From Prostheceraeus crozeri (Eukaryota; Platyhelminthes; Polycladida; Euryleptidae): a stretch of 64,000 bases of DNA. Every line of letters begins with the position of its first letter. The stretch's first letter is position 1. The translations under genes were made by a program, and so were the position numbers. The stretch spans positions 290,317 to 354,316 of the forward strand of contig CAJQUW010017018.1 in NCBI GenBank assembly GCA_907163375.1, written 5' to 3'. Positions 19,330 to 30,298 of this stretch are shown here, piece by piece. Under the pieces are notes generated by a model, which ran no database searches, was not told the DNA's origin, and saw only the letters and a list, made by a program, of their open reading frames with translations.

Positions 19330-20274
19330 TTAACTAAATAATTTAGATAAGCTTTTATAGGTCTTCTCATTTATAATTTCCTTTTCTAATAATCTTTTTA
19401 AGATTGCATGTATTTCGTTAAACCTAGAGTTATGTCCTTCTTTTGTTGCAGCTAATAAAATCTCTAATCTATTTATCAATTCTTGTGGACCATCGGGCAG
19501 GAAAACCGTTGTCTCTTTTACTCCTGTTCCTGTTTTTGGGTAACAGCCAACTGGTGAATAAGCGCCCATTGCTGAATAATCAGTCGGTGCTGAATAAGCG
19601 TTCATTGCTGAATAATAACCAGTTGGTGTTGGATAAGCACCCATTGTTAAATAATCAGTCGGTGTTGGGTAACAAGCAGGTGTTGGATAACCAGTCGGCT
19701 TTGAAAATGATGCCAATAAGTCTTCTAATTCTCTATAACGTTTACGAATTTTACTGCACCAACTTTATCTGACATAGTGTGATATCTCAATAGAACATCA
19801 TAATCATAATTATTTAAATCTGCTCCTCTTAATAAATCCACGAAATTTCTGTCTAAACTAAAGGGTGTTTTGTCTGGTGCATAAACTAAACCTCGAGAAA
19901 GATGTGGAAATATTTCCTTTCCGCCTAAGAAAAATCTAAGAGATGACTTTCCATCTATAAAAATTGTAGAATGTTCAAATAACATAGATTTTGGTAATTT
20001 CTTATTTATATTTTCTTCTAGCAGACCATAATCATCTAATATATATAGTTTTCTGCACTGGATCAATCAGACCCATTTGTTTATCATGATTTGTACGTTC
20101 TTTCTTAATATCAGATTTAACTTGTTCAACTAATTGGATTTTGTCTTTCATATTAGATTCAACGCCAACTTGCAACATTCGATATTGTCTACGTTTTTCC
20201 TTCCTAATATTTTTCTGTTTTATTAGTTCTTCTAGTTGTTTTATGTTTGCCTCATTTGTCTCATTGGTATTCAT
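19330..20274 (-). pseudogene. Conserved Polinton gene of unknown function with YPTP repeats; broken
   Basis: Three parts are visible. The first is a charged N-terminal coiled region (MNTNETNEANIKQLEELI). The second is a conserved core with LRFFLGGKEIFPHLSRGLVY and FVDLLRGADLNNYDYD. The third is a C-terminal part with TTVFLPDGPQELINRLEIL. In P1 a tyrosine/proline/threonine repeat (YPTPTGY, YSAPTDYSAMGAY) lies between core and tail; the second element's relative (46997-47810) lacks it. Proteins with such a core are common beside Polinton capsid genes, but I know of no proven role. It lies upstream of the penton-like gene on the same strand. It has one or two breaks. Confidence 0.6.
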
Positions 20275-20375
20275 TATTTTATAATATAATATTTGAATTT
20301 TGTGGTATCATTGGTACACAGCAAAAACACTTTACTGATGCTTTAATGTTTTGTTTAATAAAGTTTTTATTTCTT

Positions 20376-20909
20376 CTAAAAAACATCATTATTATCTTTG
20401 CCTTGAGAAAACTTGTTTGGTATTTTATTTGCTTCTCTAGCTATTTGATCAAATTTTTCAATCTCATCTAACGTAATAACATTATCATCACACACTCTCT
20501 GAAAGTAGTAATGAAGTTTATCATATACCTCTTTGACATGTACATGTTTCTTACTTAAGGATTTACGTTTCTTACTGATTAATGACTTATCTATCATTGT
20601 TGCGAGTGAAGTTGTAAAAACACCTGTACCTGTTAAAGCAGTAGCAACAACAGGAATTGTGAGAACGCCAGAAGAAATGACAATAGTGAGAGCGCCTAAA
20701 GAAAATGTTAACAATACTCCAACGCCTTGTGTCACATTCTTAACTCTCGTCCATCTCTTTCTTAATTTATCACAATGATCTAGTCTAATTAATAATTGGG
20801 ATTCTTTATCTTTCATGTATCTGACTCTATCTGCACACTTTGCTTTATCCATTTGTTCCAATATCGGATATAAAGGGGCTGATGGTTCTTTTGTTTTTTC
20901 ATCTTCCAT
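20376..20909 (-). CDS. Small membrane protein starting inside the right terminal repeat, 177 aa
   Basis: An uninterrupted frame encodes a charged N-terminal helix (ADRVRYMKDKESQLLIRL), then two adjacent hydrophobic segments (GVGVLLTFSLGALTIVISSG and LTIPVVATALTGTGVFTTS), then a basic loop (LISKKRKSLSKKHVHV) and a helical tail. The first 92 codons lie in the terminal repeat, so the left end of the element carries a partial duplicate. A relative at 46183-46926 opens the second Polinton, showing that its position at the element's edge is conserved. Function is unknown; a membrane-remodelling or holin-like role is only a thought. Confidence 0.65.
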   Translation of the reverse strand: MEDEKTKEPSAPLYPILEQMDKAKCADRVRYMKDKESQLLIRLDHCDKLRKRWTRVKNVTQGVGVLLTFSLGALTIVISSGVLTIPVVATALTGTGVFTTSLATMIDKSLISKKRKSLSKKHVHVKEVYDKLHYYFQRVCDDNVITLDEIEKFDQIAREANKIPNKFSQGKDNNDVF

Positions 20910-21128
20910 ATTTAAATGAATATTTTTTGTTCATATTCATTTTTCCTCATGTTGTATTTTTATATTTTCATCATTTTGTATTTTTATAAATTTCAGGAGC
21001 GTTCCTATTTTTTTTATACATTTCAGGAGCATTCCTATTTTTTTGTTTATAGTTCCATTCGTATCTATTTGGGAGTGTGATCCGGTGCTGAGCGAAGCGT
21101 TGCGCCGGATCTCATACCTATAACTGCT
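20634..21128 (-). repeat. Right terminal inverted repeat of P1
   Basis: This arm is the reverse complement of 4864-5364 with small differences, including an extra copy of a TTTCAGGAGCGTTCC-type subrepeat. It closes with CTATAACTGCT. It contains the start region of the small membrane protein gene. Confidence 0.93.
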
Positions 21129-21134
21129 AGGCAT
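21129..21134 (+). repeat. Right target-site duplication of Polinton P1
   Basis: AGGCAT follows the terminal CT of the element and matches ATGCAT at 4858-4863 except at the second base. Confidence 0.72.
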
Positions 21135-24103
21135 TTGTGCATTTGTTCTTTCCGTTGTTCTGCATTGACTTCTGCATTTTACTCTGGTGGTAGCGTTCGA
21201 AATATTATCAAAGTGCACCATTTCATAACAAAATAATTCGTATTGTTGCGCGACATTTCGGACGTCAACGGTCGGTCCATTTGCAAGGTCACAGTGGACA
21301 AATATTGCAGATGAGATTTAAATGAAAATCTCTGATAGATATGTGCGATGATGCGACAATGGATATGCGACAAAGATTATGGACATCTTAACAAGTCAAA
21401 ACCCTCACGCCATGTAAATAGAAAATCATACATCAAGAAATCTCTTGCTTTCCTTGATTATAGCACATTTAGGTGTCGAGTCAGTCATTTGTCTCTGATA
21501 TTTATGTACACGTTGTCTCTGATAACAATAGCCGATAATGATCATGGACGCATTATACACAAAAACTGCAACATACATTAAGAAAGAAAAAAATCACATT
21601 TCAAGATATCTCTTGAGTCCTTAATCTGCAGCTGAATTAGGTATCGAACTAGTCGTTTATCTCTGCGATCTTTTAGTAGGGCATCTTTCCTTCATGAGGA
21701 TGGCCTCGGCAATCTGCAGACTCGGGAATCGGAATAGTCTGATACAATTTAATATAATCATATATGTAATGTACACCAGTATATGCTGGAATATCGTGCA
21801 TTAATAAATACATGCAGGCCTACGTTGGTTGAATTATCAAGGATAATTTTTAAATAGCACGTTTTTGAACATGAGTTTTATGCTCTGGTCTCCTAGCTGC
21901 AACTAGACATTTCCGATAAAGTTTTAAATCTTTTCGATCTATTTTCTCTCTATACCACATCAAATATTCAGCCTTTGAGGCATTTGCAGTTTTGCCAATA
22001 CATTTACGAATGCTTTACTGTCAACCTAGACGTATTGTTCTCATTTCAGTTTGATTACCTTCTCAGATGGCGTGTGTGTGGGCATTTATTTCTGCATTTT
22101 TCACCAAATTTTGGAAAGGTGGAATTGGCCATCTCTTGTTTGCGTATTTCGTCGGCCAATGAGTCGGTAGGCCACCAAGTATGCATAACCTACGTAATGA
22201 GTCTGCGACTAACCTCAACAAGCATGTAGCTAGGTAAATTTTAAAAATCAAAGGAAACAAAGCTTTGCTGTATACAGGTGCAAATACCAATTCAATTTTG
22301 AGATATAAAGCGACTCCGTCTCTCTATTTTCATGGATCAGACAAAATCAGAAACTAGATGAATTCATTGAATCGTTATCTGTTGACGAAATATCATTTTA
22401 GCTCATCATTTTGACCTAGACTGATAAGAAACTTTATGCAACCAAATTGTATAAGCTGAAAGTACTATTGAGCACTGTAGGCCTATGTCAAATTTAATTT
22501 GAGATCAGACTTTCGAGAATGAAGCATATTACGAGGTAAAGAATGCGAAGTACCCGGTAAAAGGGCAAAAAAGGAATTTATACCCTTTAATGTCATTTCA
22601 TTCAATACAATATGCTTGGACAATTTCTGAAGATCTCAGCGAATATTACAAGCAGTTAACACAAATCATTGCTGATTAGAAATCAATTACCCGTACATGT
22701 ATTATCGCTACATTTGCTATCAATCAGTTGCAATTGTGCATTTGGAATATTATTGATTGCAATCGATTGTAGCAGCACCTCACTTTGAATACATATATTT
22801 CGTATTCATGATAGAATTGCGTATTGATGATAGAATTCCTTTTTACATATAAAGAAAGAATGTCCATATGCATATGTTGTATAGTGAGCCATTCCTGGTG
22901 TAATTTATGATATTTTCAATTGGCATTGGCTTTTTCAGGAATCAAAGAAATATATAGTACTCAATATTTCGGTATTCTCCATCAATGGTAACAGGCTCAT
23001 TCAGTTGGCCTTCATGAAAAATGCCGAAATGTAGGGTATTTCAAAAATTTCTCTTGATTCCTGAGAAAGCCAGTGGCAATTGGAAATATGATAATGTCTA
23101 TATGGCTTGTTATCAATAAATGGAAATTGAAAGTGATTGATTTGGATGAATAAATGTGGAGCTTTAGGCTGCAAAAATAATTTAAATATTTTTAATGAAG
23201 AATGCCTATAAGAAGATTATTAATAAGAATATTTATTAAGAATGCTTTTAAGAAGCTCTTAATTGTATTTCATAAAAAATTCATTGTCATTTTTTGAGCA
23301 AGGAGGCAACTGAACATGTACATCTTTTAATGTAAATTAAGTAGATGAAATGTACAAATATGAAAAGTTGAGAAATTATTGAGATTATTTTTATATATTG
23401 ACAACTTTTTCCTTTGGTAATGCTAAAGCAACATATTGAACATGCTACATGCAATTGTTTGCTCTGCTTCACGGAAGAAATAATGATTACCTATCATCAC
23501 AAATACCAACATTCTTTGATGCCAATTAATTGTGAAGTGTGCATTACAATTAAAGTTGTTATGCATACCGATACATAAAATTGTTCCAATTAATTGTGAA
23601 CAAATTGCAATTAGCAATTAGACTTCCTATTGATTCTTGATGATCCCTAAAACGATGATACACTGTTCTCCACTGAATTGTATTTTATTACGCTTTTCGT
23701 TTAATCAGAGAAAGCATACAAAATCTCATTTTAGTCAGAAACTGCAATCTGCGTCCCATTGGATTTACATGTGTTTTTCTTTGATCGTGTCAGACAAGAA
23801 GAGGAACTCACTAGAACTCGACAGACGTGCGGATTCGTAGTAGGCATAGGGTGTATATCATTCTGTGAAAGCCTCACTTTCGGCCTCGTTCCCTGCAGAA
23901 ACTCGCTCTGGCTGCCGGACTATCATTGTCGTTGTCACTCGAGCAATTTGTGCTTTAATTGGAATAACAAAGCACTTCGAATTTGTGTTACGTCGTGTTG
24001 GTACAGCGCAACAGTCAAAGTTTGTAACTAAAGCTGCAAGGAACCGAGTTCGATTTCAGCATACGTTTAATTTTTTTCGTCGTGTTAATTTCTGATATCT
24101 GCC
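21135..24103. other. AT-rich flank between P1 and a LINE
   Basis: No frame with family features is visible. Two imperfectly related stretches of about 110 bp lie near 21380-21500 and 21560-21670 (shared AAATCTCTTG- and GTCGTTTATCTCTG-like words). A foldback sits at 22905-23096. The last 300 bp, less AT-rich than the rest, may be the 5' untranslated part of the LINE that follows, but nothing proves it. Confidence 0.5.
22905..23096. repeat. Imperfect foldback of about 190 bp
   Basis: The left half (for example TTTTCAATTGGCATTGGC) is matched by the reverse complement of the right half (GCCAGTGGCAATTGGAAATA) and the pairing continues inward through the TTTCGG / CCGAAA words to a small loop near 22995. 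This is either a small MITE or an RNA-hairpin source. No flanking duplication is obvious. Confidence 0.7.
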
Positions 24104-24683
24104 ATGAATAATCGTCAACTTCGATCAAACTCAGTCAACAGCTCGCCAAAACCACTTACATTGCGCGATATTCGAGAAATTGTAGAGGAGTCGAAAACTG
24201 AGATACTCAAGTCAATTGAGGCAGTCCGCGGTGAATTTGAATTAATACGCGGTCATCTTTTGCAACTTGACACACGTATGACTCAAATTGAAGCCACCTC
24301 ACTGGAAACACGTGAATCCTTAGAAAAACAGGCAGTCGAAATAAGTGGACTAAAGAATATGATATCAGGCTTTGACGATGTCCAAAACGCCAATATTGAA
24401 TTACTTTTTTCAGAAATTGAAGACAAGAGCGCCGCAGAGACAATGTGATAATTTACGGATTATCTGAGAATTCAGATGGTAGTCTAAAAGATCGCAAGGA
24501 TCACGATGACAACCTATCTCAGGAAATCGGAACTGTGGTCGGTTTGAATGACTTCAAAGTCACAGAGACTTTTAAACTCGGGAAAATGGTCCCAGGAAAA
24601 CGTCGCCCTTTGAAAGTTCGCATCAAAACCCGTTATATGCTGCATAAAACCCGTCAAAATTGCTGCAAAATGCCAAGAAATTG
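24104..24683 (+). pseudogene. LINE ORF1 (coiled coil plus RRM-like region), frameshifted
   Basis: The first 114 residues begin MNNRQLRSNSV and form a long helix (EIVEESKTEILKSIEAVRG onwards) with heptad-like spacing, as in ORF1 proteins that trimerise and coat LINE RNA. A +1-type frame change near 24444 leads into DNVIIYGLSENSDGSLKDR, the usual start of the RRM-like domain in CR1/L2-type ORF1 (the pattern is NVIIYGL-E). A second change soon after LKVRIKTRYMLHKTR ends the reading. The protein would be an RNA chaperone in the ribonucleoprotein; this copy is dead. Confidence 0.75.
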
Positions 24684-24883
24684 AAAAATTCGGATAACTT
24701 TCGTAATGTGTACATTATATTAGTGACGATCTGACTCGGAAGCAGCAAGCTGATAACTATGAATTACGGCGAGAATTACGAAAGCAGAGAGAAGAAGGCT
24801 TTGATGTAGTGATACATAATGGTATACATATAAAGTGACACTCCGAGAAAACTTGCGAAATTTTCAAAGCTTATTTAACACGT

Positions 24884-27423
24884 CCGAAGTGCCCATCAAT
24901 TCTTTTATTAAACACCAGGTCTTTGTTCTATAAACTCGATGAACTCCACATCGTTGTCGACAATCTTTCACCTGGAATTGTCGGGGTTACAGAAACATGG
25001 TCTAACTCCGAAATACCAGATGATTGCATTTCTGTTGCAAACTATGAAATTTTTCGTTCGGATCGCAGTCAACGTCTCGGTGGCAGAGTTTGTATGTATA
25101 TTCACGAGTCATTTAAGCCTGTCAAGATAAACCAACCTGAAATAAATGGTATTGAATCTCTTTTCATTAACTTTCCGGACTTGAGCTTATCAGTATGGTG
25201 TTTATACGTACCTCCACAGCTTTCTTCATGTATTCATCGCGAAATCTCTGATAAACTGGTAAATATCTATTATTCAATCTTGCACTCGTTTCCTGAGATG
25301 AAGTTTGTCATAATGGATGATTTCAATGATTTGAACACGAACCTCTTTCAAACTAATTTTGTTTGCATAAATCGGGTAACCAAGCCTACACGAGGAGATG
25401 CTATTTTAGACCAAGTATGGATTTCTGAGGAATTAGAGGAATCCTTTCCAGCAGACGCAGAGATCGGACCACCACTTTCGACGTCAGACCATTCAGTGGC
25501 ATTCCTAAAATCCTCATTGCCTTTAAAACGAAATATGGTAGTAAAGACAGTTCTTGATTATCGCCGGAATAATAACGACAACTTTCTACGACGCTTGCAT
25601 TCATCCTGTTTTCGAAAAGTTTACGATGGTGAAAATGTTGATGAAAAATGCCATGCTTTTTATGAAATATTTTTTGATGCACTATGCATGATTCCTAGAC
25701 GTGAAGTAGTGATGACTACGCAAGACAAGCCTTGGATGACTCCTTTATTAAAGCTTATGATCGAAGATAAATGGGTCGCCTATCGCACAAGAAATTGGCC
25801 AGTTTTCAACCACTTGAAAGAGAAGATCAAACTCGAAATACTGAAGGCTAAAAGAAACTGGAGTGATCGAATTCAGAAGCGGGACAAAAATGTTTGGAAC
25901 ATCGTACGAGAAATTCAAGATAAACAGAAGAACAATACTTATCCAGATATCAGACCTAAAGGAAGTTCTTTTGTTTCTGAATTGACTGATGTATTTAATT
26001 CATATTTTAATAACAGGCCTGATACAGAGCTAAGACATCTTTCGAACGAAGAGTGGGACATAAATGTTGATTCAATGGTTGTCCATCACCATCTTACACG
26101 TTTGAAATCGAATCAAGCAACTGGTTATGATGGAATAAGTGCTTTTCTTCTACGCGAAAGTGCTGACGTCATATGTGAACCTCTGGCACACATTTTTGAG
26201 TCCTCAATAAGATCTCGAACTTTTCCGCTGTATTGGAAGAATACGTATGTGAAGCCAATTCCCAAGGTGAGAAAACCAACAATCAATGATTATCGCCCAA
26301 TCTCGTTATTATCAATAATTTCGAAACTTTTTGAACGCATCGTTATCTTGAATATGAAGAACCTGCTATTAGAATCTTTCCGGCTAAATCAGCATGCCTT
26401 TCGGCCGCTTGGCTTAACCTGCAGTGCTCTAATAGATATTCACAATTCTACTACGTCTTTCATGGAAGACCCAGAAAATATGTGTGTCAGGCTTACATGT
26501 TTGAATTTTTCAAAAGCCTTTGATAAGATACATCACAACAGACTGATGAATATTTTTATGGAGCAAAATTACAATGGAAGATTTATTGCATGGTTGTTTT
26601 CATTTTTGTCAAATCGTTGTCAGCGTTTACTTGTTAGTGACAATGTTATTCCACCATCCCTTGTCACTTCAGGTGTACCCCAAGGTTCTATTTTTGGACC
26701 TTACCTTTTTTCAGTTTTCATAGGCACTGTTGATAGGTTCACGAAATGGAAAGCTGGTAAAGTATGCTGATGATCTCACTCTTATCGAATCCTGTACGAT
26801 AGACGATCCCAATCCGGACCATTTGTCTAAGATTTTTGAGTGGTCAATCACGAATAAACTTTTCTTGAATCCCGCAAAGTGCAAGCAGATGCTTTTTCAT
26901 CGCAAGCGTAACATAATTCCGTGTATTTATGACAATATTGAGGTAACTAAAAAGTTAACCATTCTCGGTGTGACTGTATAACGGACGATCTCAAATGGAA
27001 TGAGCATTTTGATAAAATTTTATTATCTGCTACTCGTCGTTTGTATGTTATTCACACACTCAAACCATTTGTTTCGAAAGAAAAATTGATTGAAGTTTTT
27101 CAGAGTTGTATTGTTTCGTTATTCATATGTGCATCTCCCTTAGTTTGCAAATTGTCGGCTGAATTATCTCAGAAGATTGAAAATTTTCGTAAACGCGCAT
27201 ATCGTGTAATATGCGACTATGACTGTAGATGCAATATCATTCCTGATTTTGACGAGATGCGAAACGTTTTAGGATGTAATTTTCTATCGAAGTGCCGATC
27301 TCCCGTACATCCTCTTCACGAATATGTTCCACCAATCATGTTACGCACTGGAAGATTTTGCCTGCCTTCATTTTCAACTCAAAGACTCCAAAACTCTTTT
27401 TTGTGTGGTACTGCATGGTTGTA
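24884..27423 (+). pseudogene. LINE ORF2 endonuclease/reverse transcriptase, frameshifted
   Basis: The endonuclease part shows GIVGVTETWSN, a DDFNDL motif and TSDHSVAFL. The reverse transcriptase follows with KPIPKVRKPTINDYRPISLL, HAFRPLGLTCSALIDIH, motif A as LNFSKAFDKIHH, the SGVPQGSIFGPYLF motif and then KYADDLTLI in another frame near 26755. In active relatives motif A reads LDFSKAFD, so the first catalytic aspartate is asparagine here, near 26503. The C-terminal region continues to about 27423 through at least one further frame change near 26980-27040. The target-primed reverse transcription activity is lost. Confidence 0.88.
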
Positions 27424-27627
27424 AATGTTGAAGTTTAAACATTTTGGAAATAGTTCATTGTTTATTTTTATTGATCGAATAATATGCACTGAAATATTGA
27501 AATTCATATCATACTTCTAAAGGCTGACGTACCTGTCACGGTCAGCAATAGAATGTTTCATGTGTAAAATTGCAATTTCAACCATCTTGTCATTGACTCT
27601 TGTATATTTGATTTCTATTTTCTTTCA

Positions 27628-27657
27628 ATAAACACATTACTTACTTACTTACTTACT
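27628..27657 (+). repeat. LINE 3' tail of TTAC repeats
   Basis: Five to six ACTT/TTAC units follow AATAAA-containing sequence. They form the 3' end of the LINE and abut the mariner-type insertion. Confidence 0.7.
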
Positions 27658-27659
27658 TA

Positions 27660-28114
27660 TACAGGGTGTTAGCGATCTTCCCGCGGATTTTTGAAGTCTT
27701 TCATCTAGGTCACAAATATTGTGTTCATCACTCATAATATCATAGATAGCTAGGCTGGCGTTGTTCGCATGGTATATATGTAGATAGATAGCTATGATGA
27801 GACAAAATTTAAAAAGCATTGATATTTAAAAATCAAACTCTTCCTTCACATAACCTTAATCTCATCACTTTGAGTAAGACTATTGCAAGTGCATGTTGAC
27901 TGTTGAAATGAATTACAAGGACTTGACGAACGAAGAAATTGCTTCTATAGTGTCTTTTTCCGTTACTTATAACTGCGGAAAGGCTAGGCGATTGTTTGAG
28001 GAGAAATTTCACAAGACCCCACCACCAGCAAGGACATTATTGGATTGGAAGAAGAGATTCATGGAGACATTATCCGTTGTTCCACGCAAGCCTATTGGAG
28101 ACCACAGTGCCAGA
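27660..28114 (+). repeat. Left inverted repeat of the mariner-type element
   Basis: It is the mirror of 29064-29518 with only a few differences. It includes a partial duplicate (from 27893) of the transposase reading frame that ends soon after the repeat boundary. Confidence 0.92.
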
Positions 28115-28223
28115 AACCGTAGAAACCATCTATAACGATGTGTCGTTACTAATGACAAAAACACTCTTTTACCATAGCAAAAAGGTATTATATTACTTAA
28201 CAAAGCACATTTTCGTACTGATA

Positions 28224-29285
28224 TCATAAAAACTGCTCAAAATGCCCTGCATTCTGGTCAGCGCAGAGCTGACATCGCCGAAGAAAATTGTCATATGCGC
28301 GGCTGATGGTCGATAGCTCGATACTTTCCAATAGATTTCCAATTTCTCTTATTGTCCTTGGTCTTGGATGTTTATAAAGTTTATTGCGTATATCTCCCCA
28401 CAACCACGAATCATTCACATACAGGTCAGGGCTTCTTGGTGGCCACGATATTGGACCTGAACGTCCAATCCATCGATTTGGAAGGTTAGCATTCAGGCTA
28501 TTGCGTACTATTAACGCGAAATGGGAAGGTGCGCCGTCTTGTTGATAGAGTTCAGTCCGATTGCCTCTTTGTGTCAACAACGGGATAACTTTCTCAATCA
28601 CAATAATAAGATATTTCTCAGAGTCCATTGTTCCATAAATTATTTGATAAGACACACCATGAATAGGCGATAACATCGTCCAGCACGTAATTCCGACAGA
28701 CTTCATAAAGTGTTCTTCAACAGCATGGGGATTATCATGAGCGTAGATGAATTGGTTATGTCTGTTAACTTGACCGTTGACGTGAAAAGTCGCTTCGTCA
28801 CTGAAGTTTATTTTGCGTATGAAGTTCGAATCGGTTCTTTGTCTTTCGAGGATAAATCGACAAAATTGAAGTCGATTAATCTCGTCACTGTCTTTCAATT
28901 CCTGGACAGATGTAAGCTTCCAAGGTTTCATACCATCTTCTTTCAATACCTTGTTCACCGTAAACAGTAATACTCCCACCTCTTGTGCAACTTTTCGTTG
29001 AGACGTTCTTGGATCATCACCAAATGCATTCAGGACTGCATTTCTGTTCTCCTCCGATACTCTTCTGGCACTGTGGTCTCCAATAGGCTTGCGTGGAACA
29101 ACGGATAATGTCTCCATGAATCTCTTCTTCCAATCCAATAATGTCCTTGCTGGTGGTGGGGTCTTGTGAAATTTCTCCTCAAACAATCGCCTAGCCTTTC
29201 CGCAGTTATAAGTAACGGAAAAAGACACTATAGAAGCAATTTCTTCGTTCGTCAAGTCCTTGTAATTCATTTCAACAGTCAACAT
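28224..29285 (-). CDS. Mariner-type transposase, 353 aa, uninterrupted
   Basis: The N-terminal 110 residues look like paired helix-turn-helix DNA-binding modules (LTNEEIASIVSFSVTYNCGK; TSQRKVAQEVGVLLFTVNKV). The catalytic part shows the first aspartate in NFSDEATFHVNG, the second in YQQDGAPSHFA, then the WPPRSPDL signature followed by NDSWLWGDI. Counting 41 residues between the second aspartate and the one in VNDSWLWG fits a DD41D arrangement like that of the rosa/Visitor-type families; the count is by eye and the family call is tentative. Length is normal for the superfamily. It cuts and pastes DNA at TA sites. Related sequences with LYVND usually read LTPLD, so mild decay at that point is possible. 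Confidence 0.88.
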   Translation of the reverse strand: MLTVEMNYKDLTNEEIASIVSFSVTYNCGKARRLFEEKFHKTPPPARTLLDWKKRFMETLSVVPRKPIGDHSARRVSEENRNAVLNAFGDDPRTSQRKVAQEVGVLLFTVNKVLKEDGMKPWKLTSVQELKDSDEINRLQFCRFILERQRTDSNFIRKINFSDEATFHVNGQVNRHNQFIYAHDNPHAVEEHFMKSVGITCWTMLSPIHGVSYQIIYGTMDSEKYLIIVIEKVIPLLTQRGNRTELYQQDGAPSHFALIVRNSLNANLPNRWIGRSGPISWPPRSPDLYVNDSWLWGDIRNKLYKHPRPRTIREIGNLLESIELSTISRAYDNFLRRCQLCADQNAGHFEQFL

Positions 29286-29518
29286 GCACTTGCAATAGTC
29301 TTACTCAAAGTGATGAGATTAAGGTTATGTGAAGGAAGAGTTTGATTTTTAAATATCAATGATTTTTAAATTTTATCTCATCATAGCTATCTATCTGCAT
29401 ATATACCATGCGAACAACGCCAGCCTAGCTATCTATGATATTATGAGTGATGAACACAATATTTGTGACCTAGATGAAAGACTTCAAAAATCCGCGGGAA
29501 GATCCCTAACACCCTGTA
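29064..29518 (-). repeat. Right inverted repeat of the mariner-type element
   Basis: It is the mirror of 27660-28114. It contains the transposase start codon and its first 74 codons, plus about 230 bp of upstream sequence that should hold the promoter and transposase-binding sites. Confidence 0.92.
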
Positions 29519-29520
29519 TA

Positions 29521-30298
29521 TGCTTTTGATATTCTTCAGAATGAAGACAAGTGAATGAAGAAAGTGAATGAAGTGAACAAGTGAATGAAGACAAGTGACA
29601 GAATGAAGCTTGGTCTCCGGAATTTTGCACAATACCAGACATCTTCTATACACTTACCTTAATGAACATAACAAAGAGCGTGTTACAAGACTTGGGCATT
29701 GTTATTGGAAGCGGCACAATATTCACATGACCTCGCTAAACGACGTTTGTGTTTCTTCTCTCTCAATAATGAACATAGATTTCTAGGTTTGAACACTATA
29801 AATGTTTTGCTGTAATTTTCATATATTTCGTTGTGTGAGTTGAATTTTCTTCTTAATTAAATTTTTGTGTTGGCCTGGCTGTTGATTCCTTCCCTTTGAT
29901 GAGTAACTTGTTAGGGCATTGTTGCATCATTAACTCGCTGACCAGTTTCGGTTCATGGGAATTTATGCGTGGGACCGTTGTGAGTGGACAATACGCCTTC
30001 CCCACGCACAAGACATCGTCGACCTATCCTGTGACTTGATTTGAGTGGTCATCACACAAAATGTTTGTGCACAGTGACTTCGGGGCCTTCGCTCAACAAA
30101 TTTGAATCGGACACTACGGACGCTAGTATTTGTAACGGTCTCCAGAGACAATATTGAGCTACCACTAAGGCGGATGTACACAATATAAGTGCCGATACAA
30201 ATCGTTGATTGCTTTGAGTTATACCGCAATAAGCAGAACAATAAATATGATTTGTCATACGTAGTAATCACGTGGCAGACCAAAGCGCAGTGCGGTGA
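29521..30298. other. Non-coding stretch with a small GTGAATGAAGACAA array
   Basis: A minisatellite of GTGAATGAAG/ACAA words lies at about 29545-29610. The rest shows no frame with family features. A TGATTTG/CGTCGACC-containing segment near 30010 is unremarkable. Confidence 0.5.

Larger units (their letters stand above)
4864..21128 (+). mobile_element. Polinton/Maverick element P1, both ends present, broken
   Basis: This 16.3-kb element has terminal inverted repeats of about 500 bp, AG...CT termini and a 6-bp target duplication. It encodes the Polinton hallmark set: family-B DNA polymerase, retroviral-type integrase, adenovirus-type cysteine protease, packaging ATPase, and major and penton-like capsid proteins. 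Extra genes include a phospholipase A2-like protein, small virion-type proteins, a coiled-coil protein, a zinc-finger gene and a second P-loop ATPase. It is structurally end-to-end but carries roughly ten breaks in its coding regions, so it is a fossil. The two ends are still very similar to each other, which suggests a fairly recent insertion or recent homogenisation of the ends. Confidence 0.95.
24104..27657 (+). mobile_element. Non-LTR retrotransposon (LINE, CR1/L2-like group), decayed
   Basis: The unit has an ORF1 with a coiled coil and an RRM-like piece, an ORF2 with apurinic endonuclease and reverse transcriptase, an AATAAA at about 27627 and a 3' tail of TTAC/ACTT repeats that ends where the mariner-type transposon begins. 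A short tandem tail instead of poly(A) fits CR1/L2/Rex-like clades; the clade is a guess. Several frame changes and a changed catalytic residue show that it cannot move by itself. The 5' border is not defined. Confidence 0.85.
27660..29518 (-). mobile_element. Tc1/mariner-superfamily transposon with 455-bp inverted repeats
   Basis: The 1859-bp element starts TACAGGGTGTTAG and ends with its reverse complement, flanked by TA on both sides, the target site of this superfamily. The inverted repeats (27660-28114 and 29064-29518) are nearly identical and each contains the first 74 codons of the transposase, so the left end carries a duplicate of the gene's start. Between the left repeat and the 3' end of the gene lies about 110 bp of non-coding sequence. 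The high similarity of the ends and an uninterrupted transposase suggest a recent insertion. Confidence 0.9.

Noticed and set aside
24207-24443. Minus-strand frame opposite LINE ORF1
   Set aside because: It is the antisense shadow of the coiled-coil coding sequence.
28009-28229. Short frames between the mariner left arm and the transposase 3' end
   Set aside because: They are shadows of the duplicated transposase start and of the non-coding filler.
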